In this document: in pieces, positions 51,591 to 60,813 of the stretch
How positions within the stretch are numbered: position 1 is the stretch's first letter
How the letters are laid out: each line of letters opens with the position of its first letter
Source of the DNA: Brevibacillus agri
Lineage (GTDB): Bacteria > Bacillota > Bacilli > Brevibacillales > Brevibacillaceae
Assembly: GCF_004117055.1 (NCBI RefSeq)
Contig: NZ_CP026363.1
Span: forward strand, 5,194,501 to 5,258,500
Length of the DNA stretch: 64,000 bases
Direction: 5' to 3'
Notes under the pieces: generated by a model
Seen by the model: the letters and a program-made list of their open reading frames with translations, nothing else
Told to the model about the DNA's origin: nothing
The model's database searches: none
Translations under genes and position numbers: made by a program

Positions 51591-52997
51591 CTAGTTACCG
51601 CCTGCCTTGGTGCCGTACTGCTCAGAAATGGCTTCAATGGTTTCCTTGTAAGATTTTTTGGCCAGGGAATCGAGCAAATCTTCCAGTTCGTCCGCCCGCT
51701 TATCCACGTTTCGTTTATGCTCATCCTGCAGGCGGCCCAACTCTTCGGCAAGCTGCTGCGGGAAACGTTTATCCCTTTTGATCTGACGAATCATCCAGTC
51801 GATGTTTCGCTTTTCATCGTCGGCCAAAAAATTCCACTTCAGCTTGTATTGCGTATTGTTTAGGAGCTGCTTGACTTTCCGGGAGTGCGCTTTACTGGAC
51901 TCTTTGCTCTTCCAATTGTGCCATTCGAGAGCAATTTCTTTTGCTTTGAAAAATTCATCTTGCAGCCCTTTTTTGTCGCGAATAGACACATAGCGGCCGC
52001 GCGCTGCTTCTGCGACTGCCTTAAGCTGCTTTTGCCCCTCTCCATCCACGTCAAAACCGATGACATTCAAGATAGGTGTAATGTTGGAGTCAGCCAACTG
52101 TTTGGCTGCTGCCACCGGATCGCCACCGCACGTCTCGATTCCGTCGCTGACGAGAAAAATCAGGTTTGTGTTCTTGTCCCCAGCAAGCTGGCTCAAGTCT
52201 TTTTCTGCCTCCTGCAAGGAATAGGCTATCGGAGTCCAGCCTGTCGGCTGAAATTGGTTCAGACTTGCGGCAAGCTTTCCGGCGTCGTATTTTTGCAACT
52301 CGTACACCAGCTCGCTGCTGCTGCAGGAAAGCGCCTTGTCGGACTCTTTACCGCTCCCTTTGTTCCCGTAAACGCGGAGGGCGACATTCGCCTCTTTGGG
52401 CAACGCCTCTGCAAACGCTTTGATCGCTTCCTTGGCCGCATCCATTTTCGTTTTGCCGTCCATTTGCCCAGCCATGCTGCCGCTCGCGTCGAGAATGATC
52501 TCCACGTTGTACTGCTCCTTGAACTGAAAGCGCGGATCGTCGATGTCGGGACTTCCAAACGAAGCCATCTTGATGTCTTCTATCAGCCGTTCCGGGTCAG
52601 GATAATCCTCGGCGAACAGCCCGAGCAGCGCCAAGTAGTACAGGTCGATTACTTCCTGATCGGGGTTTTCAATCGCGGGCAAATCGTTCAGAAACGTCTG
52701 AAGCTCTTGTTCATGCTCGGAATAGTTCGTTCCGGCATAGCGCCCGATGGGAAAGCTGGCAATCTCGGCGGCCGTCTCCGGAATTTTCGTGGCCCCGTCA
52801 GGAAGCAGCGCCTTCAGGGCAGCGATCTGCTCCTCCCGCGACGGCTTCTGCTCCTGATTGGCCGGCTGTTCGACCTGCTCGTTGGGCGCTTCCGCTGGCG
52901 CAGTCGGCTCCTGCGTGCTCGGCGGCTCGTCGCTGGAGCAACCATGCAAGACGACCATCAGCCCAAGGGCTGCAATCAGTACCTTGATAGCTTTCAT
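51591..52997 (-). CDS. von Willebrand A-domain lipoprotein (copy 2), Tad locus
   Basis: 468 aa. Lipobox VLHGC (Cys20), then a long P/E/Q/A linker to about residue 60. The vWA core is nearly the same as in the 46760 protein: IKMASFGSPDIDDPRFQFKE, DASGSMAGQ, QPTGWTPIA and SDGIETCGGDP, with the same Cys pairs. The MIDAS residues are complete. The helical C-terminus differs from its paralogue. It lies between flp and the PG-repeat gene. Probably surface-exposed and metal-dependent, an adhesin or pilus-tip component by analogy. Confidence 0.8.
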   Translation of the reverse strand: MKAIKVLIAALGLMVVLHGCSSDEPPSTQEPTAPAEAPNEQVEQPANQEQKPSREEQIAALKALLPDGATKIPETAAEIASFPIGRYAGTNYSEHEQELQTFLNDLPAIENPDQEVIDLYYLALLGLFAEDYPDPERLIEDIKMASFGSPDIDDPRFQFKEQYNVEIILDASGSMAGQMDGKTKMDAAKEAIKAFAEALPKEANVALRVYGNKGSGKESDKALSCSSSELVYELQKYDAGKLAASLNQFQPTGWTPIAYSLQEAEKDLSQLAGDKNTNLIFLVSDGIETCGGDPVAAAKQLADSNITPILNVIGFDVDGEGQKQLKAVAEAARGRYVSIRDKKGLQDEFFKAKEIALEWHNWKSKESSKAHSRKVKQLLNNTQYKLKWNFLADDEKRNIDWMIRQIKRDKRFPQQLAEELGRLQDEHKRNVDKRADELEDLLDSLAKKSYKETIEAISEQYGTKAGGN

Positions 52998-53118
52998 CTG
53001 TATGTACCTCCGTCATATCAGAGCTGCTTTGGTGTTCGCCTGGCAGAAGAACGGGGAAGTTAGTGGTGAAAACCAGCTTTCACCACTAACCGTCGGCACT
53101 GGCATCAACATGTTGGCA

Positions 53119-53343
53119 TTAGTCACCTGTGATCTTGTCACCAATGTGCCCAATGACTTCCGACAGCGTGTTGGAAACGGCGTTACCCACATTCTCGTCT
53201 TTGCTGAAAAAGGTTGCGACAGCGCCAAGCACCGCCAAAACGACCGCAGCCAGTGCGATCCATTCGATTGATTGCGCGCCTTTTTGGTTGCGCAGGGAAA
53301 AGCTTGCTTTTACAAACAGTTTTTGCATCATTGTTGTCATCAT
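53119..53343 (-). CDS. flp: Flp-type major pilin
   Basis: 74 aa from the ATG at 53343 (GGAGG upstream). A basic leader (LRNQKG) is followed by AQSIEWIALAAVVLAVLGAV: the Gly/Ala cleavage site, Glu at +5 and a hydrophobic helix define a Flp/type IVb prepilin. The mature pilin of about 47 residues is in the Flp size range. It would be cut by the TadV peptidase and assembled by TadA-TadB-TadC. It is separated from tadC by 99 bp and is the only clear major pilin here. Confidence 0.85.
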   Translation of the reverse strand: MMTTMMQKLFVKASFSLRNQKGAQSIEWIALAAVVLAVLGAVATFFSKDENVGNAVSNTLSEVIGHIGDKITGD

Positions 53344-53442
53344 CGTTTTTTCCTCCAAACGGGAATGTATTTAATAGGTACAAAAATGACTCCCGGACGC
53401 CTCTGCCTGCATCACCTCCCTTACAGGCATCCGATCCATCAT

Positions 53443-54378
53443 TCATTTAAAAATTCCGGTAAACGTCTTGGCATTTTCCAAAATGTTCAGCACCATCAGG
53501 CCGCCGATCATCAGCATGGCGGTCGGAGCGACGACGAGCGTGGTAATCAGCGTCACTTTTGGCGAGGCTTTCGCGGCCTTTTCCTTGACCAGCTCTTTGC
53601 GCATTCGCCGCATGTTGTCCGCCTGCACCTTGAACGTCACCGAGATCGGCACTCCCAGGCGCATCCCTTGAATCAGCGCTTTAATCAACAGTTGAAATTC
53701 CGGGTTGTCGTTGCGCCGCAGCAGTTGCTCATACGCTTTTTCCCGCGGCACGCCGAGGTCGATCTCCTGGTTGAAGCGCGAGAACTCTTCCTGGATCGGT
53801 CCGCTGAAAAAGCGAATGACTTCGCGCAGGGCATGATCGAGGCTGACCCCGGCCTGTAGCGTCACGCTGACGGTGTCGAGAAATTCGGGCAGATCGTAGC
53901 GAATTTGCTGCTGGCGCTCGCTCGCCTTTTTCTTCAGCCAGAGGATCGGCAAAAAATAGCCGGCCAGCGGCCACAGAATCAGCCCGAACTGGGCGAAGGG
54001 AAAGCCCAGGACGAACAGCAGCGCCCCGACGATGATGCCGAGCAGCGTCAGCACGATTTTTACCCCTTGAAAGCGGGCTACCGTCAGATCGAGCGGGCGG
54101 CCCGCCTTGAGCAGCCAGTCCTCCACTTCGTGCGATTCGCTGAAAAAATTGAAGCGCTGGCCCAGGACCGCATAGTCATCCCCGTAGCGCAGCAGCCGCT
54201 TGACCAGTCGTTCCGAGGCGGTTTCCGGCTTGCGCACATCGTACGTCCGATGACCCGTCACTTCGTACATATGCTCGATCAGCGTGCGTTTTTGCACAGA
54301 AAACAAATACCATTCCTTTAAAAATATGGCAAAGAACAATAAAAACAGAAACAGGCAGGTGATGATTAGTGCATCCAT
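53443..54378 (-). CDS. tadC: Tad pilus inner-membrane platform protein TadC
   Basis: 311 aa, type II secretion F-domain. An N-terminal membrane helix, two central ones, the conserved YDLPEFLDTVSVTLQAGVSL and FSRFNQEIDLGVPREKAYEQ, then LIKALIQGMRLGVPISVTFK and a last membrane helix. It forms the platform with TadB above the TadA ATPase. It lies 4 bp downstream of tadB. Confidence 0.88.
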   Translation of the reverse strand: MDALIITCLFLFLLFFAIFLKEWYLFSVQKRTLIEHMYEVTGHRTYDVRKPETASERLVKRLLRYGDDYAVLGQRFNFFSESHEVEDWLLKAGRPLDLTVARFQGVKIVLTLLGIIVGALLFVLGFPFAQFGLILWPLAGYFLPILWLKKKASERQQQIRYDLPEFLDTVSVTLQAGVSLDHALREVIRFFSGPIQEEFSRFNQEIDLGVPREKAYEQLLRRNDNPEFQLLIKALIQGMRLGVPISVTFKVQADNMRRMRKELVKEKAAKASPKVTLITTLVVAPTAMLMIGGLMVLNILENAKTFTGIFK

Positions 54379-54382
54379 CGTT

Positions 54383-55309
54383 TCACACCTTTATGTTGGT
54401 CACTTTTTTTACCAGGATGTAGGACAAAAGCGTTCCGATCAAAAACAGTCCGAGCAGCACCAGCCCCATCGGCGTAAACAGCGGATCGATAAAGCCTTTG
54501 TTAATCATGTTCATCATCAGCACCAGGGCGACGGGCATGATCGGGACAAGATACGAGACGTAGCGCTGCTCGGCAGTCATCGTCTTGATTTCCTGCGAGA
54601 CGAGGCGGCGCTCCTCCATCGTCTCGGCCATCTCCTGCAGCACTTCGCTCAGGTTGCCCCCTGCCCTGCGCTGGATGAGCAGCGTCGCCGCGAAAATGCG
54701 GAAATCGCGCGTCGGAATCCGTTTTTCCATCTCCAGCAGCGCCCGGTCAAAACTGACGCCAAGCGCCAGCTCCCGCGACATCCGCTTGAACTCTTCTCCG
54801 GCTGGAGCATTCAGCTCTTTGGCCACAATCGCGATCCCCTGGGTCAGCGTCAGCCCTGCGCGCAACGAGTTGGCAAGCAGGCGGCACACCTCCGAGAGCT
54901 GATCGTTCAATCTCTCCAAATATTTGTGGCGCCGGGCAAAAAAGACGGCTTTCTGGATGACATACATCGAAGCTCCGCCCGCCATGAAGTTGTAGGGAGC
55001 CGGAATCGCCACTACACTGTGCAGGAAAAACCCAAGCCCCATCGTGCCGACGAACATGCCCGCGAAAAATTCGGAAGGGGTCAGCGGAATGTTGGCTTTT
55101 TTCAGCTTTTTGCCGATCTCCTGAGCGTACGGCTTCTGGTCGAAGCAGTCGCCCCAGACGACGATGAAGCTTTTGCGCTGAGTCTTTACCTCGTACCAGT
55201 CTTCCGCTTTCTTTTTCCACTCGTTTTTCTTCGAGCGGTATCCGAGGTATTCGTACATGCCCCAAATTCCGAACAGCACCGCCAGACTAAACAGAATAGC
55301 TAGGCTCAC
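54383..55309 (-). CDS. tadB: Tad pilus inner-membrane platform protein TadB
   Basis: 308 aa from a GTG at 55309 (GGGAGGGAG upstream), so it overlaps the tadA end by 23 bp. F-domain protein: LNDQLSEVCRLLANSLRAGL, EFKRMSRELALGVSFDRALL, FRIFAATLLIQRRAGGNLSE and LQEMAETMEERR, with membrane helices at both ends. It pairs with TadC. Confidence 0.88.
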   Translation of the reverse strand: MSLAILFSLAVLFGIWGMYEYLGYRSKKNEWKKKAEDWYEVKTQRKSFIVVWGDCFDQKPYAQEIGKKLKKANIPLTPSEFFAGMFVGTMGLGFFLHSVVAIPAPYNFMAGGASMYVIQKAVFFARRHKYLERLNDQLSEVCRLLANSLRAGLTLTQGIAIVAKELNAPAGEEFKRMSRELALGVSFDRALLEMEKRIPTRDFRIFAATLLIQRRAGGNLSEVLQEMAETMEERRLVSQEIKTMTAEQRYVSYLVPIMPVALVLMMNMINKGFIDPLFTPMGLVLLGLFLIGTLLSYILVKKVTNIKV

Positions 55310-56675
55310 GTCTGCTCCCTCCCTTCGCCGTAAACATTGATTCGTCCAGATCAATTCCGAATACTTTGAGCCGCTCCAGGCTGCGCGGGATGATTCCGGT
55401 CGGCGTAAAATATCCGAGTACTTCGCCATTGCTGCCGATTCCGGTCCGGTGAAAGCGGAAAATTTCCTGCACCTCTACCCGTTTGTCCTCCGACTTCGCC
55501 ACCTCGGAGATCGAGACGATTTTGCGCGTCCCGTCCGACAGCCGCATGACCTGCACGATGATGTCGAGCGCACTGACGATGTACTCGCGGACGATGGCAG
55601 AGGGCAAATCCATCCCCGCCATGACGACCATCCCTTCCAGCCGGTTGAAAGCGTCCAGTGGCGAGTTGGCGTGAACGGTGGTGAGCGAGCCTTCGTGGCC
55701 CGTGTTCATCGCTTGCAGCATGTCGAATGCCTCCGCGCCACGCACCTCCCCGACGATGATCCGGTCAGGCCGCATCCGCAGCGAGTTGCGCACAAGCTGG
55801 CGAATCGTAATTTCGCCTTTTCCCTCCATGTTCGGCGGGCGCGCCTCAAGCCCGACGCAGTTCGGATGGGTCAGCTTCAACTCCGCCGAGTCCTCAATCG
55901 TGATGATCCGTTCGTAGTGGGGAATCGCTCGCGCGGCCGCGTTGAGCAGCGTCGTTTTCCCGCTCCCGGTCCCGCCGGAGATCAGGACGTTCATTTTCGC
56001 TTCCACGACTGCCTGGATGTAGCGCGACATCGCCTCGTCAAACGAGCCGAATTGTTGCAAATCCTCCATTAAATACGGCTCTTTGCGGAATTTGCGGATC
56101 GACACCAATGTTCCGTTCAAACTGATCGGCGGGATGACCGCATTCACCCGGCTCCCGTCCTTCAGGCGGGCGTCGACCATCGGCGAGCTCTCATCAATCC
56201 GCCTGCCGAGCGGCGCCACGATCCGGTCGACGATGTGCCGCAAATGCTCCTCGTCGCGAAATTTCAGATCGGTCAGCTCCAGCCGCCCGCGCTTTTCGAT
56301 GTAGACGAGGTTGTGCCCGTTGATCGAAATTTCCGTAATCTCCGGGTCCGCAAGCAGCGGCTCCAGCGGCCCCAGCCCCACCGATTCGTTAATCAGGCGA
56401 GTCAGCAGCAATTCTTTTTCGCTGCGCGGGATCACTACTTTTTCTTCCGACATGTACTGCGACACGAGCCGCTCAATCGCCACCCGCATTTCCTGCGAGC
56501 CAAGGCTGGTCAGCCTCTCCAGATTGGTTTCCCGCAAAAGCCGCGTCTTGTAATGCTCTGCCAGCTCGTCAATGTACGGGTTGAAGGCGGGAGCCGCAAG
56601 TGTCGCTGCCAGCGTCGCTCGTGGCGACTCGTCTTCTGCTGTCTTCTGCTCTTGCTTGCGCTTGAATAAAGCCAT
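55287..56675 (-). CDS. tadA: Tad pilus assembly ATPase TadA (CpaF)
   Basis: 462-aa secretion/pilus ATPase of the PilT/VirB11 class. The N-terminal domain has [20 protein letters not shown] and [20 protein letters not shown]. Walker [19 protein letters not shown] is near residue 240, with an Asp box [12 protein letters not shown], Walker [21 protein letters not shown] and a His box [20 protein letters not shown]. It hydrolyses ATP to drive pilin extrusion. Length and motifs are complete. Confidence 0.93.
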   Translation of the reverse strand: MALFKRKQEQKTAEDESPRATLAATLAAPAFNPYIDELAEHYKTRLLRETNLERLTSLGSQEMRVAIERLVSQYMSEEKVVIPRSEKELLLTRLINESVGLGPLEPLLADPEITEISINGHNLVYIEKRGRLELTDLKFRDEEHLRHIVDRIVAPLGRRIDESSPMVDARLKDGSRVNAVIPPISLNGTLVSIRKFRKEPYLMEDLQQFGSFDEAMSRYIQAVVEAKMNVLISGGTGSGKTTLLNAAARAIPHYERIITIEDSAELKLTHPNCVGLEARPPNMEGKGEITIRQLVRNSLRMRPDRIIVGEVRGAEAFDMLQAMNTGHEGSLTTVHANSPLDAFNRLEGMVVMAGMDLPSAIVREYIVSALDIIVQVMRLSDGTRKIVSISEVAKSEDKRVEVQEIFRFHRTGIGSNGEVLGYFTPTGIIPRSLERLKVFGIDLDESMFTAKGGSRREPSYSV

Positions 56676-56687
56676 CTAGCTCCCCCC

Positions 56688-57845
56688 TCAAGACAGTTTG
56701 CTTTGGACCCATTTTCGGATGTCTTTTGCCGCAGGAGTCAGTTTTTTCTCGTTCGCTTCTTTTTGCAACGGCCTGCCCTGATTGACGGCCGCCTGCACTC
56801 CCGCGTGATCTCTCCTGATTTCCGCAGTAATCGGAGCGTTGAACAGCCCTTTCAGATCGGATACGACCAACTCGTTATCCCGGCCCACCTGGTTGACGAC
56901 GACTTCCAGCCTGCCCTCGGTATCAATGCGCAGCCGTCTGAACAAGTCTTCCACGAGCCGATAAATTTGCACAGACGGCGTATCCAGGTTCATCACGTAG
57001 TAAATCATGTCGGCCTCCGACAAGGCGGCATACACCAGCTCGTTCATATGGCTGGGCAAGTCGATGATGACAAAGTCATAGCTGCGGCGGCTCGCCCGGA
57101 TCAGGCGCGTGACGAACGCCTCGGACATGTTTTCCGCGATCTCGGCGTCACGCGGGCTGACCAGCACTTCCAGCTTGGAGTGAGCCTCGCGCTGCGCTAC
57201 GTTGCGGATGTGAAACTCGTTCATCTCGTTCATGACCGGAATCAGGTCCCCCAGCGTGCGGTTGCTGTCAAACGACAGGAACGTCTCGACGCCCCCGTAC
57301 TGCAGGTTGAGGTCGATCAACAGCACGCTGGCCGTCGATTCCAGCTTCAGCGACTGGGCAAATCCGGTGGCAAGCTGTGTGCAGCCGCTTCCTCCTTTGC
57401 CGCTGTAAAACGAATACACCTTGCCCCGCCCGCGCACAAACGCTTTGCCGGAAGCATCCGCGCCTTTTTTGCGCTGCTGGATTTGGGACAGCTCGGATAT
57501 TTTTTCGAGGCGGTCGGTCAGCAGGTTCAACTCGTCGGGCATGACGATGTACTCGACTGCTCCGGCGCGGACGACATCCCGCAGCAGGACAAAATCTTGC
57601 TTTTCCGTCAGAAAAATGACAATTCCCTCTGGCAGCTCGCTCTGTATGTACTGCACCAGCTCGACTCCGGCCCCCTCCTCGGGCTGGACGAGCAACACGA
57701 CATCGGGTCCGATCCGGTCGATTTCTTTTTTCACTTCGCTGGACGTCGTATAGCGTACCGGCTCATACCCGGCCAGAAACTCCGTGAGCATCTCCTTGAC
57801 CGAATCCTGATCTGCGACGACAAGAATTTTCACTTCTTTGCTCAT
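56688..57845 (-). CDS. tadZ: TadZ/CpaE-type ParA-like protein with altered Walker A
   Basis: 385 aa. Residues 1-120 form a response-regulator-like domain (VKILVVADQDSVKEMLTEFL) without clear phospho-acceptor chemistry. Residues 140-380 are MinD/ParA-like: FYSGKGGSGCTQLATG, VLLIDLNLQYGGVETFLSFD, DFVIIDLPSHMNE, and VVNQVGRDNE. The P-loop reads GKGGSGCTQ instead of GKGGVGKT, losing the second lysine, as in other atypical TadZ ATPases that place the Tad machine in the cell. It begins 3 bp after the cpaB stop. Confidence 0.85.
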   Translation of the reverse strand: MSKEVKILVVADQDSVKEMLTEFLAGYEPVRYTTSSEVKKEIDRIGPDVVLLVQPEEGAGVELVQYIQSELPEGIVIFLTEKQDFVLLRDVVRAGAVEYIVMPDELNLLTDRLEKISELSQIQQRKKGADASGKAFVRGRGKVYSFYSGKGGSGCTQLATGFAQSLKLESTASVLLIDLNLQYGGVETFLSFDSNRTLGDLIPVMNEMNEFHIRNVAQREAHSKLEVLVSPRDAEIAENMSEAFVTRLIRASRRSYDFVIIDLPSHMNELVYAALSEADMIYYVMNLDTPSVQIYRLVEDLFRRLRIDTEGRLEVVVNQVGRDNELVVSDLKGLFNAPITAEIRRDHAGVQAAVNQGRPLQKEANEKKLTPAAKDIRKWVQSKLS

Positions 57846-58114
57846 GACTTACCCTCCGGTTTTTGGTGCTGGATTGGTTGGCGGCTGTACCGAAGTTGGC
57901 GGTTTGGCTGGCGGCTGCTGATTGGTCGGTGCTGGCTGAGTTTGCCCGGCTGGCTGAGCCGCTGGTGCCGTCGCTGGCGGTTTCGCTGGCGCAGAGGCTG
58001 GCGGCGTCTGCGGCTTTGCTTCGGCAGGCTTTGGCGCAGTTTCCGTCTTGCCCGGCTCGGTTGTAGTAAACGGATCGGGAATCCCCAGCTCTCCTTTGCC
58101 GACGTTTGCTTTTA

Positions 58115-58972
58115 GGATGTGTCTGAAAACTCATTATTGAGTTAGTTTAAAGATGGACGCGACATATACAAACGCTAGGAATGATTTGGCCAGCTTGTCG
58201 TAACGAGTAGCGATTCGTCGAAAATGTTTGATTTTATTGAAGAAGCACTCCACCAAGTGCCGTTCTTTATAGCGGTACCAATCCACTTTCCAAGGATTTT
58301 TATTATTCGCTTTAGGCGGGATGGTGTACGCTGCCTGCTTAGCCGTAATCCAATGCCGAATGCCTTCTGAGCCGTAGGCTTTGTCACCAACAATATGGCT
58401 TCCCGTAAGATCAAACCCTTGAAGCAAATTGATCGCTGGAACGGAATCATAGACGTGCCCCCCCGTGAGAAGAAAAGCGAGGGGATTCCCTAATCCATCG
58501 ACGACGGTATGAAGTTTGGTTGTCTTTCCGCCACGGCTGACGCCTATGTGCTGATTTACTTCGTGTCCTTCTGCGTTTTTTTAGCACCCGCACTGTGTTG
58601 ATGAGCTTTGACCGATGTAGAATCGATGCTCAAGTTTTCAAAGTCAGGTTCTACGTGAAGAGCTTGGAAGATGGCGACAAGTAATCCGGTATCTCTCCAC
58701 TTGCAGAAGCGACTGTAGACCGTTTTCCATGAACCATAACGTTCTTCCGGCAAATCTCGCCAAGCCGCACCACTTCGGGCAATCCAAAGAATGGCATTAA
58801 ACATGGTACGATTACTTAATTTGGACGGACGTCCTGTTCGATAGGGGGGGAACATGTCCTGAATTTGTTCCCACTGTTCATCGTTTATTTCGTACCGTCT
58901 TTGAATCATGCTCGTTGCTCCATTCGTTTTTCCTAAATCATACCACATTTTCTTTAGTTTTCAGACACGTCC
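58115..58972 (-). mobile_element. IS5-family (IS427-group-like) insertion sequence in cpaB
   Basis: 858 bp with inverted repeats GGATGTGTCTGAAAACT (58115) and GGACGTGTCTGAAAACT (complement of the right end at 58972), flanked by a TA duplication (58113-58114 and 58973-58974). TA target duplications and a two-frame transposase fit the IS427 group. Confidence 0.88.
58134..58948 (-). CDS. IS5-family transposase made by -1 frameshifting
   Basis: The first frame (58948-58556) has DUF4096-type MIQRRYEINDEQWEQIQDMF, YRTGRPSKLSNRTMFNAILW and the first catalytic Asp in LSIDSTSVKAHQHSAGA. An A7 run at 58576-58582 (minus strand) lies just before its stop. The second frame, -1 to it, continues with LHTVVDGLGNPLAFLLTGG, the second Asp in SHIVGDKAYGSEGIR and the Glu in YRYKERHLVECFFNKIKHFR. 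The slippery A7 at the overlap points to programmed -1 frameshifting. All catalytic residues are present, so the element may be active. Confidence 0.85.
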
Positions 58973-59686
58973 TAGAATGCGCATCAGTTCGGCGTAGTGC
59001 TGCTGATGGATGAATTTGGGCACATCCTCGAACGGCAGCTCCAGCGCCACGCCTTTGAATTTGTTGTCCGACTTCGCAACCATGGCGACGGGCACGTCTT
59101 TCATGAACACCTCGGTTACAGGCTGGCCGCCCTTCGTCGTCGAAATGATGATGTCGACGCGGTCCAGCGCCTCCAGTTCCTGGTCAAACATGATGTTTCC
59201 CGACGCGTACACCGTAATCAGCCGATTGTTTTGATCGCGGACCATGTTCGCCGGCTTTAAAATATTTTTCGTAATGACGTCGCCTTTCGACAAAGGAACG
59301 ACCGTTACCTGATTTTTCAGACTGAGCTTGTCGACGACATACGAGTCATCCGCGTACTTTTTCGGAATTTGCCTTGTGGTCAATTGATCGGGTTGGATCA
59401 ACGCCCGAGAGGGAATATCGACATTCGCCTCGTAAATCTCCACCATCTCCCCAAGCTGCGCGTTCATGTCCTTGATTTTCTTCAAAAACAGAAAACCCGC
59501 CAGCGCCGCAAGCAAAAAGGATAACACCAGAAAAATGATTGCCCGTCGTTTCGATTCCAACATGAAAAGCTTCCCTCTCTTTTTCTGTAGCTAGAATGAT
59601 GTCAAATCATGCTGCACGCGCCTGACCCTCCATAATAAGTAAAAATACTCACCGTTATTGTCGGACTATTCCTCAAGAATCACCGC

Positions 59687-60139
59687 CTAGTAATAGATAA
59701 CCATTACCAGCAACAGCCCGGTTCCCCCCGCAATGAATGGAGCCAGCGGGATTTCCCGATCAAAAGTCACCCTTCGCGACAGCCTGGAGACAAGCCACAC
59801 AGGAAGCATGATGATTCCGGCAAGCAGGTAGGTAAGCCCCATTGCAAACAATCCCGCCTGCCAGCCCAGCGCTGCTCCTACCACTGCGAGCAGCTTGATG
59901 TCGCCACCCCCCACCTGCCCATTGCTAATGACGGCCATCCCGAGCGACAGTCCGACAAGCACGACGACTCCCAGGACGTGCGCCACCCAGTCTTCCGGCC
60001 GAAGCACTGCATGCGCGATGAGAAAATAGGCGATCCCAGGCAGTGTCAGCCAGTCGTAAATCAGTCGGTAGCGTAGGTCTGTGTACACAGCCACCGCCAT
60101 TACGAAAAGAATGGGAACGATGACATACAAAGTCGGCAC
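59687..60139 (-). CDS. tadV: prepilin peptidase TadV/CpaA (A24 family)
   Basis: 150 aa from a GTG at 60139 (GGGGGGAGGAG upstream); the longer upstream frame is rejected. Four membrane segments. The catalytic aspartates are in YTDLRYRLIYDWLTLPGI and in the GxGD-type motif GGGDIKLLAVVGAALG. It cleaves the basic leader of Flp and TadE-type prepilins at the membrane. It is the first gene of the Tad cluster, 123 bp before cpaB; the promoter should lie in 60140-60250. Confidence 0.88.
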   Translation of the reverse strand: MPTLYVIVPILFVMAVAVYTDLRYRLIYDWLTLPGIAYFLIAHAVLRPEDWVAHVLGVVVLVGLSLGMAVISNGQVGGGDIKLLAVVGAALGWQAGLFAMGLTYLLAGIIMLPVWLVSRLSRRVTFDREIPLAPFIAGGTGLLLVMVIYY

Positions 60140-60688
60140 GCTCGCTCCTCCCCCCTTCTTTTGGAGGAAAATTTCACCATCACAGACGGTCATTTGGGGA
60201 ATTTTGTTGCGCAAACGAGAAAATTTTTGGTTTATCTTAGTAAAATCTTTTTTTCTCTCTCCCTTTTTTCTGCTGTAAACAGGTCCATTTTCCTTGTATC
60301 CGGCACCTTTTCCGCCAGATTGTTGCTGTCGAATGGTGCAGGGGACAAAATGCCTGTACGCCAAAAAGAGTGGTTCAGCAGACCGCTTCTTGACGACGAT
60401 CGGCTATCGCTTCTCCGTCACGCAGGAGACGCCCGTCAAAGCAGTTGTTGTTGGCAGCGCACAGGTCACCCGTCCATCGCACAAAAAAATCCCTTCCCGA
60501 ACCAGAGTGTCGAAAAGGGATTTTGCGCATGCTTCAGTTTTTTCAACTGGACGTTCAGCCCGTCGCTGGTGGTTTCGTTGTCGCTGATGATCTCCTCGCG
60601 CTAGAAATCATCGTATTTTTGCTCTCCTCTCTGCAGATGGCGTACTTGGAGATCGCCGAGCGCTGATTGCTTACATGTTGCAGCAAAT
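60140..60688. other. intergenic stretch upstream of the Tad cluster
   Basis: No convincing gene. Several short frames on both strands show no family signal. A bidirectional terminator-like hairpin is at 60485-60525. The region probably contains the Tad-locus promoter and remains of older sequence left of the IS66 element. Confidence 0.4.
60485..60525. terminator. bidirectional terminator-like hairpin
   Basis: AAATCCCTT (60487-60495) pairs with AAGGGATTT (60515-60523), with an A-rich 5' flank and TTTT 3' tail. Confidence 0.65.
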
Positions 60689-60756
60689 GTAAGCGTCAAA
60701 TAAATCCCACCTTCAAAACACAGACCGCACTTTGAGATAATCTCCTCAGAATCAAG
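60689..60756. repeat. 68-bp IS66-type terminal remnant
   Basis: Begins GTAAGCGTCAAAT, the IS66 terminal repeat, and continues with TGAGATAATCTCCTCAGAA. That matches the tnpA-side end of the complete element (TGAGATAATCTTCCTCAGAA, complement near 63150) rather than its tnpC-side end. It is therefore a leftover tnpA-side end of a related IS66 in opposite orientation, directly abutting the intact element. Confidence 0.7.
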
Positions 60757-60813
60757 GTAAGCGTCAAATAGCCCCCACCTTGTTGCCAAGATGAGGGCTG
60801 GTCTATGCTGGGG

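Larger units (their letters stand above)
57849..59563 (-). pseudogene. cpaB: cpaB/rcpC (Tad SAF-domain protein) split by an insertion sequence
   Basis: The N-terminal part (59563-58975) has a membrane anchor (AIIFLVLSFLLAALAGFLFL), then the SAF region (VDIPSRALIQPDQLTTRQIP, VVPLSKGDVITKNILKPANM) and YASGNIMFDQELEALDRVDI. The C-terminal part (58114-57849) encodes ANVGKGELGIPDPFTTTEPG, a long Pro/Ala/Gln/Thr tail and GG. Removing the 858-bp element and one TA rejoins the frame as ...MRILKANVGKG..., giving a protein of about 285 aa. The interrupted gene makes only the N-terminal part ending RILGRV. In Tad systems this protein supports pilus passage through the envelope. Confidence 0.85.

Noticed and set aside
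60294-60666. Small plus-strand genes upstream of the IS66 element
   Set aside because: Arg/Ser-rich translations, no family, no conserved start context; treated as non-coding.
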